In this document: in pieces, positions 8,033-15,232 of the stretch | Layout: the number at the start of each line of letters is the position of its first letter | Numbering within the stretch: position 1 is the first letter of the stretch | Assembly: GCA_959607715.1 (NCBI GenBank) | Contig: CAUHNN010000010.1 | Span: 17,797 to 81,796 of the forward strand | Direction of reading: 5' to 3' | Source: an uncultured Eggerthella sp. | GTDB lineage: Bacteria; Actinomycetota; Coriobacteriia; Coriobacteriales; Eggerthellaceae | DNA length: 64,000 nt | The notes under the pieces: model-generated | Database searches by the model: none | The model's input: the letters and a program-made list of their open reading frames with translations, nothing else | What the model was told of the DNA's origin: nothing | Made by a program: the position numbers and the translations under genes

Positions 8033-8731
8033 ATGGGATCCTCTCACGAACATAAGGTCCTCGTGCTGTGCAGCGGCGGCGTCGATTCGACGACGCTTCT
8101 TGCCATGGCGGTGAGGGAATACGGCGCCGAAAACGTCTACGCGCTCAGCATCTCGTACGGACAGCGCCATGAGCGCGAGATCGACTCGGCTCGCAAGGTC
8201 GCCGACTACTACGGCGTCGAGCAGCGCTTCCTCGATCTGGCGAGCATCTTCGCCGACAGCAACTGCTCGCTGCTGTCCCATTCCGACGAGGAGATCCCCG
8301 AGGAAAGCTATGCCGACCAGATCGCCGAAAACGACGGAGGCGCGGTGAGCACCTACGTGCCGTTTCGCAATGGGCTGTTCCTTTCCTCGGCGGCTTCTAT
8401 GGCCTTGTCGCTTGGTTGCTCGGTTCTGTACTACGGCGCCCACAGCGACGACTGGGCAGGCAGCGCCTACCCCGATTGCTCGCCGGCCTTCGTGGCGGCC
8501 ATGAACGAGGCCATCGTCCAAGGCACCGGAGGCGAGCTTCGCCTCGAGGCGCCCTTCGTTCAGTCTTCCAAGGCCGACATCGTTCGCCAGGGCCTCGCGC
8601 TCGATGTTCCCTACGGGCTCACGTGGTCGTGCTACGAGGGCGGCGACGTGCCGTGCGGGGTGTGCGCTACGTGCATCGACCGCGCACGCGCCTTCGAGGA
8701 AAACGGCGTCATCGATCCGCTTCTGGCGTAA
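8033..8731 (+). CDS. queC: 7-cyano-7-deazaguanine synthase
   Basis: 232 residues. QueC uses ATP and ammonia to turn the carboxylate into the nitrile preQ0. The PP-loop SGGVDST is at 14-20. The zinc site is the C-terminal cluster CYEGG-x3-CGVCATC near residues 205-220. The ATG lies one base after the queE stop. Confidence 0.94.
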   Translation: MGSSHEHKVLVLCSGGVDSTTLLAMAVREYGAENVYALSISYGQRHEREIDSARKVADYYGVEQRFLDLASIFADSNCSLLSHSDEEIPEESYADQIAENDGGAVSTYVPFRNGLFLSSAASMALSLGCSVLYYGAHSDDWAGSAYPDCSPAFVAAMNEAIVQGTGGELRLEAPFVQSSKADIVRQGLALDVPYGLTWSCYEGGDVPCGVCATCIDRARAFEENGVIDPLLA

Positions 8732-8748
8732 CGAAAGGATTTGAAACC

Positions 8749-9252
8749 ATGGAATACACGGGGCGCACCACCGAGGAAACGGCTGATCTGAGCCTTTTGG
8801 GAAACCAGCACACCGCCTATCCGTCGGATTACGATCCGGGCGTGCTCGAGACCTTCGACAACAAGCATCCGGGCAACGATTACTTCGTCAAGTTCAACTG
8901 CCCCGAGTTCACGAGCCTGTGCCCCATTACCGGGCAGCCCGACTTCGCGACCGTCTACATCTCCTACGTTCCCGACGTGAAGATGGTGGAGAGCAAGAGC
9001 CTGAAGCTCTACCTCTTCAGCTTCCGCAACCACGGGGACTTCCACGAGGACTGCATGAACATCATCATGAAGGACCTCATCGCACTGATGGATCCGCGCT
9101 ACATCGAGGTGTGGGGCAAGTTCACGCCTCGCGGCGGCATCTCGATCGACCCGTACTGCAACTACGGCAAGCCAGGCACGAAATGGGAACAGGTCGCCTG
9201 GGAGCGCCTGACCCATCACGACCTCTATCCCGAGAAGGTCGACAACCGCTAG
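8749..9252 (+). CDS. queF: NADPH-dependent 7-cyano-7-deazaguanine reductase
   Basis: 167 residues, unimodular QueF (YkvM type), which reduces preQ0 to preQ1, the ligand of the upstream riboswitch. The catalytic cysteine is C58 in FTSLCPITGQPD, and the NADPH-binding motif is ESKSLKLYLFSFRNHGDFHED. AAAGGA precedes the ATG. Last gene of the que operon; GTP cyclohydrolase, tgt and queA are not in the window. Confidence 0.94.
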   Translation: MEYTGRTTEETADLSLLGNQHTAYPSDYDPGVLETFDNKHPGNDYFVKFNCPEFTSLCPITGQPDFATVYISYVPDVKMVESKSLKLYLFSFRNHGDFHEDCMNIIMKDLIALMDPRYIEVWGKFTPRGGISIDPYCNYGKPGTKWEQVAWERLTHHDLYPEKVDNR

Positions 9253-9263
9253 GGCCCGCCGCC

Positions 9264-9332
9264 GCGCATCGTCGGCAGCGTTGCAGACGATGCGCTTCGC
9301 CCCGTCGCGCATGCGGCAGGCGAGGCGGGGCG
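9264..9332 (+). terminator. Double hairpin after queF (possible terminator)
   Basis: GCGCATCGTC (9264-9273) pairs perfectly with 9286-9295, and CGCCCCG (9298-9304) pairs with 9326-9332. No real T run follows, so termination is plausible but unproven. It lies between convergent queF and yigZ. Confidence 0.45.
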
Positions 9333-9341
9333 TCTCTTCGT

Positions 9342-9971
9342 TTAGAACAGCGCGTCGATCGGCTCGGAAACCGCGACGTTTTCCTGGCCGTGGCAAAGCT
9401 CGGTGAGCTTGAGCAAGAGCGCATCCTGCTCGCCGTCGAGCATGCGCACGCACAGCGTCACGTCGTCGGCGTAGCGGGTATCGATGATCTTGGCGTTCGC
9501 GTCGGCGGCGATGCGAACGAAGGGGTCGTAGAGCGGATACCCCAGGCGGATGGTCAGATCGACGCAGCGTGAAATGGCCACGAGGTCGGCCTGCTCGAGT
9601 GCGGCTTGCGTAGCCTGGGTGTAGGCGCGCACCAGCCCGCCCGTGCCTAACAGCGTGCCGCCGAAGTAGCGGGTCACGACGCAGGCGACGTTGACGATGC
9701 CCGCGTGCTGGAGCGCCTGCAGGGTGGGAAGCCCAGCGGTTTTCTGCGGCTCGCCGTCGTCCGAGTAGCGGATGCGCTCCGACGCCCCTTCGCCCCTCAG
9801 CACGTAGGCGTAGACGTTGTGGCGGGCCATGCGATGCTCGGCGCGGATTTCCTCGAGGAAGGCAAGCGCCTCCTCTTCCGTCTCCACGTGCGCTAGGTGG
9901 GCGATGAAACGGCTCTTCTTCTCTTCGATTTCCGCGATCGCGCGTCCTTGGATGGTGGTGTAGTGGGCCAT
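9342..9971 (-). CDS. YigZ/IMPACT family protein (UPF0029)
   Basis: 209 residues with the two-domain YigZ fold. The N-terminal domain carries EEKKSRFIAHL, the RHNVYAYVL and SDDGEPQKTAG motifs and VTRYFGGTLLGTGGLVRAYT. The C-terminal RNP-like domain covers about 135-209. The family is linked to ribosome or translation control by its IMPACT relatives, but its bacterial role is not settled. Start ATG at 9971 follows GAGGAGCG. Confidence 0.88.
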   Translation of the reverse strand: MAHYTTIQGRAIAEIEEKKSRFIAHLAHVETEEEALAFLEEIRAEHRMARHNVYAYVLRGEGASERIRYSDDGEPQKTAGLPTLQALQHAGIVNVACVVTRYFGGTLLGTGGLVRAYTQATQAALEQADLVAISRCVDLTIRLGYPLYDPFVRIAADANAKIIDTRYADDVTLCVRMLDGEQDALLLKLTELCHGQENVAVSEPIDALF

Positions 9972-10090
9972 GGGGTTGGGCGCTCCTCGGTGGTTCGTGC
10001 ATATTCCCTGTCAGTGTAATACGAACGAGGGCCTCGATGGTATCCTGTGCACACGCCATCCATCCAGATCGACATGCAAGGAGAAGACCC

Positions 10091-10906
10091 GTGACGCAGG
10101 ATTCGCCCCGCGAGCCCATCGATCGGTTCGCAGAAGGTGCGCCCGATCAGGGCGGCGCCTCGCAGCGCCAGGTGATCGACGATGCTCAGCTGAAGAAGAT
10201 GATGAAGGAATCGCGTCCTTCGTTTTTCGAAAGCTACGGGCACTGCCTGGTCACGATTGCGCTGATCGCCATCAACGTCGTCGTCTTCGGCGTCGAGATC
10301 GTGCGCGCCGGGTTCACCTTCAACGTCGATTCCATGACGCTCTTCTCGATGGGCGCCATGTTCGCGCCCGCCATCGATTCGCCGAGCGAATGGTACCGCT
10401 TCATCACGCCGATGTTCCTCCACGTCGACGTGATGCACCTGCTCTTCAACATGGGCGCCCTGTTCAGCGTCGGGGTGATGCTCGAGAGTCTGCTTGGTCG
10501 CATCAACTTCCTTCTGCTCTACTTCATCGCGGGCATCACGGGAAACCTGGTCTCGTTCATGGTCGATTCGCTTACCGGCGCCTTCGTGGTCAGTGCGGGC
10601 GCGTCGACGAGCGTCTTCGGCCTCTTCGTCGCCACGGCGCTTCTCGGCCTGCTCTCGCGCGAGGATCGCGCGTATCTTATGCAATACAGCAAGGGGATGC
10701 TCGGCGTCATCGCGGTGAACATCCTCTACACGCTGCTTATTCCCAGCGTGTCGGTCAGTGGGCATCTGGGCGGTGCCGTGGGCGGTTTGATCGCCATGTT
10801 CATGATCCCGGCCTATTCCCTGCGCGTGCCGCTTATCGTGCGCATTGCCGTGGCCATCGCATGGGTTGGCGGCGTCGGTTATTGCTTGGCGAGCTACGCC
10901 TTGTAG
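10091..10906 (+). CDS. Rhomboid family intramembrane serine protease
   Basis: 271 residues. A hydrophilic N-terminal tail of about 50 residues precedes six or seven membrane segments. HVDVMHLLFNMGALF is the rhomboid helix-2 motif. The catalytic dyad is S172 in SAGASTSVFG (the fourth position is Thr where Gly is usual, GxSG) and H225 in SGHLGGAVGG. Such proteases cut single-span membrane proteins inside the bilayer; the target is unknown. The GTG at 10091 follows AAGGAGAAG. Confidence 0.9.
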   Translation: MTQDSPREPIDRFAEGAPDQGGASQRQVIDDAQLKKMMKESRPSFFESYGHCLVTIALIAINVVVFGVEIVRAGFTFNVDSMTLFSMGAMFAPAIDSPSEWYRFITPMFLHVDVMHLLFNMGALFSVGVMLESLLGRINFLLLYFIAGITGNLVSFMVDSLTGAFVVSAGASTSVFGLFVATALLGLLSREDRAYLMQYSKGMLGVIAVNILYTLLIPSVSVSGHLGGAVGGLIAMFMIPAYSLRVPLIVRIAVAIAWVGGVGYCLASYAL

Positions 10907-10946
10907 GGAAGGCGCGCTGTGTGCCTTCCCCATCGTCGTGAAATGA

Positions 10947-10975
10947 AACGGGAGCCGTTGCGGCTCCCGTTTTTT
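10947..10975 (+). terminator. Terminator after the rhomboid gene
   Basis: A 10-bp stem (10947-10956 with 10962-10971), a 5-base loop and a T run. It also faces the convergent helD. Confidence 0.9.
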
Positions 10976-11017
10976 CGGTGCACGTTAAGTGCTTGTGGTT
11001 GCGTTTGCTCCTCTTCG

Positions 11018-13129
11018 CTAGGAAAGAAGCTCTGCAAGCGGCCCGTGAGAAAGCACGGCAACGGTGCTCGTCGCGCGCGAGATGGCCGTGTAGAGGCGCT
11101 TGCGCGAAAGCTCGTCGGTGCCGAAGCGCTTGGCGCTGGCATCGGCGATGATGACGTGGTCGAACTCGAGGCCCTTGGCAAGCGACAGCGGGATGAGCAC
11201 CGTCCCCGACGCGGGAAGGGCATCGCCTGAGCCGATGGCGCGGATCGATTCGGCCCGTTGCCCCAGAAGGGCGGAAAGCTGCGAGCAGGCTTCCTCATCA
11301 TAGGCGATGAGCGCGGTGAGCCCGGGCGTGCCGGCGTAGGCATCGAGCTGGGCGTTGAGCGCCCGCAGGTAGGATTCGTCGTCTGCGCAGGCCTCGATCA
11401 CCGGCTCCACATCGTCGCGCTGGACTGACGAGATGCTCATATCGTCGGGGGTCGCGGCCAGGCGGGCGAACAACGACGTGATTGCCGGCGTCGAGCGGTA
11501 GCTCGTCATGAGGTGGCATTCGCTCACCGTGCCACGCGTATGCTCGAGGACGCGCTTCACTTCATCGAAGCTGGCGGTATGCGGCTTGATGGCCTGGTTC
11601 TCGTCGCCGAGCAGCAGGAAGTGGGCTCGGCGGAAGTAGCGGGCGAGCACGGCGATCTGCGCCGCGGTGTAGTCCTGCACCTCGTCGATCATCACGTAGC
11701 GGGCATCCGACGTGCCCATCCCCGTGACGGCGATCTTCAGGTAGGCCCACTCGATAAACGGCAGCTCCTCTTTGCCGAGCAGGCGCTTGCCGATGCGGTC
11801 GATGCGCAGCCAGTAGTCGTTGCGAACCGCCGCGAAGGCGGCCTCGTGGATGGTGCGCAGGTAGCGCAGGGTGTAGGAGCGGGCGAGTTCCTCGTCTTCC
11901 ATGATGGTCGGTTCGCCGAAGATTCTGATCTGCTCCTCGTGGGAAAGCTCGGCCACTTCGTCTTGCGCCTCTTCGCTTCCCGCAAGCTGCCCCAAGCGGC
12001 TTTCCAGGCGCTTTTCCAGTTCCTCGCGGACAAGGGTGATAAGGCGCGGGCCGGCGGGGATGTTCTTGAACTTGTCGGCGACGCGCGCGATCTGCTGGGC
12101 GGTGATGAGCTTGCGCCCCTGCGACTTCACGTCGCGGAAGTCCTTGTCGTTGAGGGAAAGCGCCCCGACGCTCGCGTCGATCGCGCGCAGGTCGTCGAGC
12201 GACACTTCGCCGTCGGTGAAGTCGCGTCCCGGGGGGACGAGACCCGCGGCGAATTCATCCCAGGTCCAGATGTGGGGGTTGCGCTCGCCCATGTCGGGCA
12301 GGACGTTGTCGATGTAGCGGCGAAAGACCGGGTTGGGGGTGATCAGGAAGACCTGGCGCGCGTCGAGGTCGTCGCGGCGTTGGTAGAACAGGTAGGCGAT
12401 GCGCTGCAGCATGACCGAGGTCTTGCCCGAGCCGGCCACGCCGTTGACGAGCAGCGCGGGAACGTCCTCGTGGCGGATGACGAGGTTCTGCTCCTTCTGG
12501 ATCGTCGTGGTGATGGCCTGCATCTTTTCCGTGCGCTGGCGCGAGAGCGAGGCGAGGAGCATCTCGTCCTGGATGGCGACGGTCGTGTCGAAGTAGGCGT
12601 TCAGGCGGTCGCCCTCGATGTCGAACTGGCGACGCATCTTCAAATCGACGTTGATGGTCCGCCCATTGGCCTGGTAGGAGGTCTTGCCGTTGGCCTGGTT
12701 GTAATAGACCTCGGCCACCGGCGAGCGCCAGTCGACCACGAGGCGGCGATAGGAATCGTCCGATATGCCGGCGTTGCCGATGTAGAGCTCCTTAGGCGCG
12801 GCGCCGGGCTTGTACTGCAGGACGACCTTCGCGAAGTAGGGCTGCTGCTTGAGCACGCCGATGCGCGAGAGCTTGTCGACGCTCGATGCCTGCATCTGGT
12901 TGTAGGCATCGATGACGCTGTTCATGTTCGCGTACTCGACGTAGGTTTCCTGGGCCTCGCCCTCGCTGGCGAAGTTGGAGGCCAGCTCGTCGGCCATGTT
13001 CTTCTTGTCCGCCTCGGCTTCTCGTCGCGTTTTGGCGATCTGCCGGTAGGTGGCTTCTTCCATGGCCACGAGCGTGGCGTAGGTTTCGCTGAGATGCTCC
13101 TGCTCGGAGTCGAAAACGGGGTCGGACAC
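11018..13129 (-). CDS. helD: HelD/HelR-type RNA polymerase recycling ATPase
   Basis: 703 residues of the UvrD-like superfamily 1. Walker A is GVAGSGKTS at 230-238, preceded by the long N-terminal coiled arm (about residues 1-80, ATYRQIAKTRREAEADKKNM) and followed by a helicase core with the VMIDEVQDYT Walker B motif. HelD binds stalled RNA polymerase and uses ATP to free it from nucleic acid; actinobacterial versions can protect against rifampicin. Co-transcribed behind the HIT gene (2-base gap). Confidence 0.86.
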   Translation of the reverse strand: MSDPVFDSEQEHLSETYATLVAMEEATYRQIAKTRREAEADKKNMADELASNFASEGEAQETYVEYANMNSVIDAYNQMQASSVDKLSRIGVLKQQPYFAKVVLQYKPGAAPKELYIGNAGISDDSYRRLVVDWRSPVAEVYYNQANGKTSYQANGRTINVDLKMRRQFDIEGDRLNAYFDTTVAIQDEMLLASLSRQRTEKMQAITTTIQKEQNLVIRHEDVPALLVNGVAGSGKTSVMLQRIAYLFYQRRDDLDARQVFLITPNPVFRRYIDNVLPDMGERNPHIWTWDEFAAGLVPPGRDFTDGEVSLDDLRAIDASVGALSLNDKDFRDVKSQGRKLITAQQIARVADKFKNIPAGPRLITLVREELEKRLESRLGQLAGSEEAQDEVAELSHEEQIRIFGEPTIMEDEELARSYTLRYLRTIHEAAFAAVRNDYWLRIDRIGKRLLGKEELPFIEWAYLKIAVTGMGTSDARYVMIDEVQDYTAAQIAVLARYFRRAHFLLLGDENQAIKPHTASFDEVKRVLEHTRGTVSECHLMTSYRSTPAITSLFARLAATPDDMSISSVQRDDVEPVIEACADDESYLRALNAQLDAYAGTPGLTALIAYDEEACSQLSALLGQRAESIRAIGSGDALPASGTVLIPLSLAKGLEFDHVIIADASAKRFGTDELSRKRLYTAISRATSTVAVLSHGPLAELLS

Positions 13130-13131
13130 GG

Positions 13132-13503
13132 CTACTCGTCGTTTCCGGCGCGCTGGGAATTCTCGAAGGTGAAGCGGCCCATCTTCACTCCGCCGAGGAT
13201 GTGAAGATGGAGGTGGCCGACCGTTGCGGCGGAGTCAGGACCGGTGTTGATGACCGTGCGGAAGCCCGATTCGTCGACGCCCTTGAGCTTGGCTACTTCG
13301 GGGACGACGGACAGCAGGTGGCCGAGCAGATCGGCGGGAACGTTGTCCTGGAGGTTGTCGAAGTGCTGTTTCGGCACGATGAGGGTGTGCACGGGGGCTT
13401 CGGGCTCGATGTCGTCGAAGGCGTAGCAGAAGTCGTCTTCGTAGACCTTGGCCGAGGGGATCTCGCCCGAGACTATCTTGCAGAACAGGCAGTCGTTGCT
13501 CAT
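13132..13503 (-). CDS. HIT family nucleotide hydrolase
   Basis: 123 residues of the histidine-triad family (Hint branch), which hydrolyses nucleoside phosphoramidates or AMP adducts. The triad is HLHLHILGG near residues 98-106. The N-terminal CLFCKIVSGEIPS is typical, with two cysteines. AAAGGACC lies before the ATG. Its stop is two bases from the helD start. Confidence 0.92.
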   Translation of the reverse strand: MSNDCLFCKIVSGEIPSAKVYEDDFCYAFDDIEPEAPVHTLIVPKQHFDNLQDNVPADLLGHLLSVVPEVAKLKGVDESGFRTVINTGPDSAATVGHLHLHILGGVKMGRFTFENSQRAGNDE

Positions 13504-13608
13504 GATCGGTCCTTTCGCTTGGCGCGCGAAGGGTCTTCGCGCGACGGATCGTTGTGTGCTGATTGTACTCCATGCCCCCCCTCTTTTCCGTCGTTCGCGG
13601 CGGGGGAT

Positions 13609-13803
13609 TCACCCGTCCTCGCGCGTGCGCCGCTCGATCATCTCGTCGTAGCCCTTGAGGGCCGCGAAGGGCATGAACTGGCGTGCGCGGGAGGGATGGG
13701 GGCGTGCGGCGTGGGGTCCCTCGAGCGCTACGCGTCGATCGATTTCCGCGAGGAGCCTTCGCCTGCGCCTGCGCTCTTCTTCGGTGAGGCTCTGCTCAGG
13801 CAC
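13609..13803 (-). CDS. Small YolD-like partner of a Y-family polymerase
   Basis: 64 residues. The only recognisable block is RARQFMPFAALKGYDEMI at the C-terminal half, the motif of small YolD-like or 'MPFAALKG' proteins encoded beside UmuC-type polymerases. The N-terminal half is a charged helix rich in Glu and Arg. It overlaps the end of the polymerase gene by 8 bases, so it shares that LexA-controlled transcript. Its biochemical role is not known. Confidence 0.75.
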   Translation of the reverse strand: MPEQSLTEEERRRRRRLLAEIDRRVALEGPHAARPHPSRARQFMPFAALKGYDEMIERRTREDG

Positions 13804-15079
13804 GGTGGCCCCCGATCTGGGAGTTGCGCTCGATGGCGGTTGCCTTGTCCTTCAGGCTCGTGGCCTTGAGCAGCGCGTTCTTCCCGAAGCGATGGCGCAC
13901 GTCGACGATGGCCCCCTGAAGGTTGCGCTCTTTCTCGTCGGCTTCCTCGTCGTCGAAGAGCGTGCGGGTGCGGTAGGCCTCGTCGACAAGGTCGCCCAGC
14001 CCGATGACGATGCGCCTGATGGGAACGTCGCGCCGGACGTTTTGGCCGAAAAGCTCGTTGAAGCGTTCCATCAAGACCCGCCGCGAATCGGTGCGCTGCC
14101 CGAGCACGCGGCTTGTCGCGGTATGCGGATAGGCAAGATCGCGCGCGCCGTGCGCGCCTTCGCCTCGGGCATAGCCAACCGAAAGGGAGATGCGCGACGC
14201 GACGCGTCGGTGCTCGACGATTTCGAGCACGGATTCGTCGATCATCTCGTGCATGACCATGCGCGCCTCCTCGTAGGAGTAGTCGCATGGCAGGACCTGC
14301 CCGTTGGTCATCGACGTGGATTCCGGCTCGTAGGCCTGGATCTCGGCGATGGTGCAGGGCTCCTGCCCCCAGGCGTGGTCGATGAGGTACTCGGCGTTCG
14401 CGCCGAACTTGCGGTAGAGCGCCTCGCTCGGCAGGGCGGCGACGCCGGCAAGGTCATGGGCGCCCATCGCGGCCAATCGGCGCGCTATCCCCGGGCCGAT
14501 GCCCCATATGTCGGTTAAGGGGCGGTGGAACCAGAGCGTTTCCCTGAAGGTTCGCTCGTCCACTTCGCCGATGAAGTCGGGTGAATGCTTGGCGGTGATG
14601 TCGAGGGCGATTTTGGCTAGGAAGAGGTTCGGGCCGATGCCCACCGTGGCGTAGATCCCCGTTTCGCGGCGCACGTCTTCGCGCAGGAGGTTGGCCAGGC
14701 CCCGCGCGTCGAGCCCGTAGAACGACAGGTAGGGGGTCGCATCGATGAAACATTCGTCGATCGAGTAGACGTGGATGTCGGCGGGGCTGATGCGCTTGAG
14801 GTAGAGCCCGTAGATCCGGGACGACACGTCCATGTAGCGTTTCATGCGCGGCGGCGCGATGATCGGGTGGAGACGGCGGGGAACCTGGAACAGGCGGGGG
14901 CGGGAGGGGACGCCGAGCGCCTTGAGCGCCGGGGTGACGGCGAGGCAGATGGTGGTGTCGCCGCGCGATTCATCGGCCACGACAAGTCGGGCGCTCATCG
15001 GATCGAGCCCGGCATCGACGCATTCGACGCTGGCGTAGAACGACTTGAGGTCGATGCACAGGTAGGTTTTGCTCGCCAT
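13796..15079 (-). CDS. Y-family DNA polymerase (UmuC/UvrX-like, SOS translesion)
   Basis: 427 residues. Catalytic motifs are YLCIDLKSFYASVEC (metal-binding Asp10 and the Phe-Tyr steric gate) and VYSIDECFID. The helix-hairpin-helix region DIWGIGPGIARRLAAMG follows, then the little-finger domain. The gene inserts opposite damaged bases during SOS repair. It opens just downstream of a GAAC-N4-GTTC LexA box and TATTAT -10 box. The spelling SFYASVEC and the partner gene place it with the B. subtilis YqjW/UvrX group rather than DinB. Confidence 0.9.
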   Translation of the reverse strand: MASKTYLCIDLKSFYASVECVDAGLDPMSARLVVADESRGDTTICLAVTPALKALGVPSRPRLFQVPRRLHPIIAPPRMKRYMDVSSRIYGLYLKRISPADIHVYSIDECFIDATPYLSFYGLDARGLANLLREDVRRETGIYATVGIGPNLFLAKIALDITAKHSPDFIGEVDERTFRETLWFHRPLTDIWGIGPGIARRLAAMGAHDLAGVAALPSEALYRKFGANAEYLIDHAWGQEPCTIAEIQAYEPESTSMTNGQVLPCDYSYEEARMVMHEMIDESVLEIVEHRRVASRISLSVGYARGEGAHGARDLAYPHTATSRVLGQRTDSRRVLMERFNELFGQNVRRDVPIRRIVIGLGDLVDEAYRTRTLFDDEEADEKERNLQGAIVDVRHRFGKNALLKATSLKDKATAIERNSQIGGHRA

Positions 15080-15108
15080 CTTCCCTCCTTCGGTTGAGCA
15101 CTATAATA

Positions 15109-15120
15109 GAACAGATGTTC
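15109..15120 (-). promoter_or_regulatory. LexA (SOS) box of the Y-family polymerase
   Basis: GAAC-AGAT-GTTC is a perfect Gram-positive SOS core, CGAACATCTGTTC on the minus strand. TATTAT follows it directly and would be the -10 box. The site is 30 bases upstream of the polymerase start codon. The pairing with LexA is inferred from the consensus. Confidence 0.75.
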
Positions 15121-15186
15121 GATAATAGCACAAAATCCCGAAGGCCGAAGGGGTGCCGGCGGGACATCACGCGTGCAGGGGATCGG

Positions 15187-15192
15187 TATAAT
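15187..15192 (+). promoter_or_regulatory. -10 box of the DUF3516 helicase gene
   Basis: A consensus TATAAT is spaced about 18 bases from a weak GACATC -35. It would place the transcript start near 15199, which argues against the two start codons upstream and for the ATG at 15233. Confidence 0.5.
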
Positions 15193-15232
15193 GCAGAGCG
15201 ACTACGGAACAGGAAAAGGAGCAGATCCTTAC

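Noticed and set aside
11513..13204. 563-codon plus-strand open frame opposite helD
   Set aside because: Antisense shadow caused by high G+C; the helD frame has full helicase motifs.
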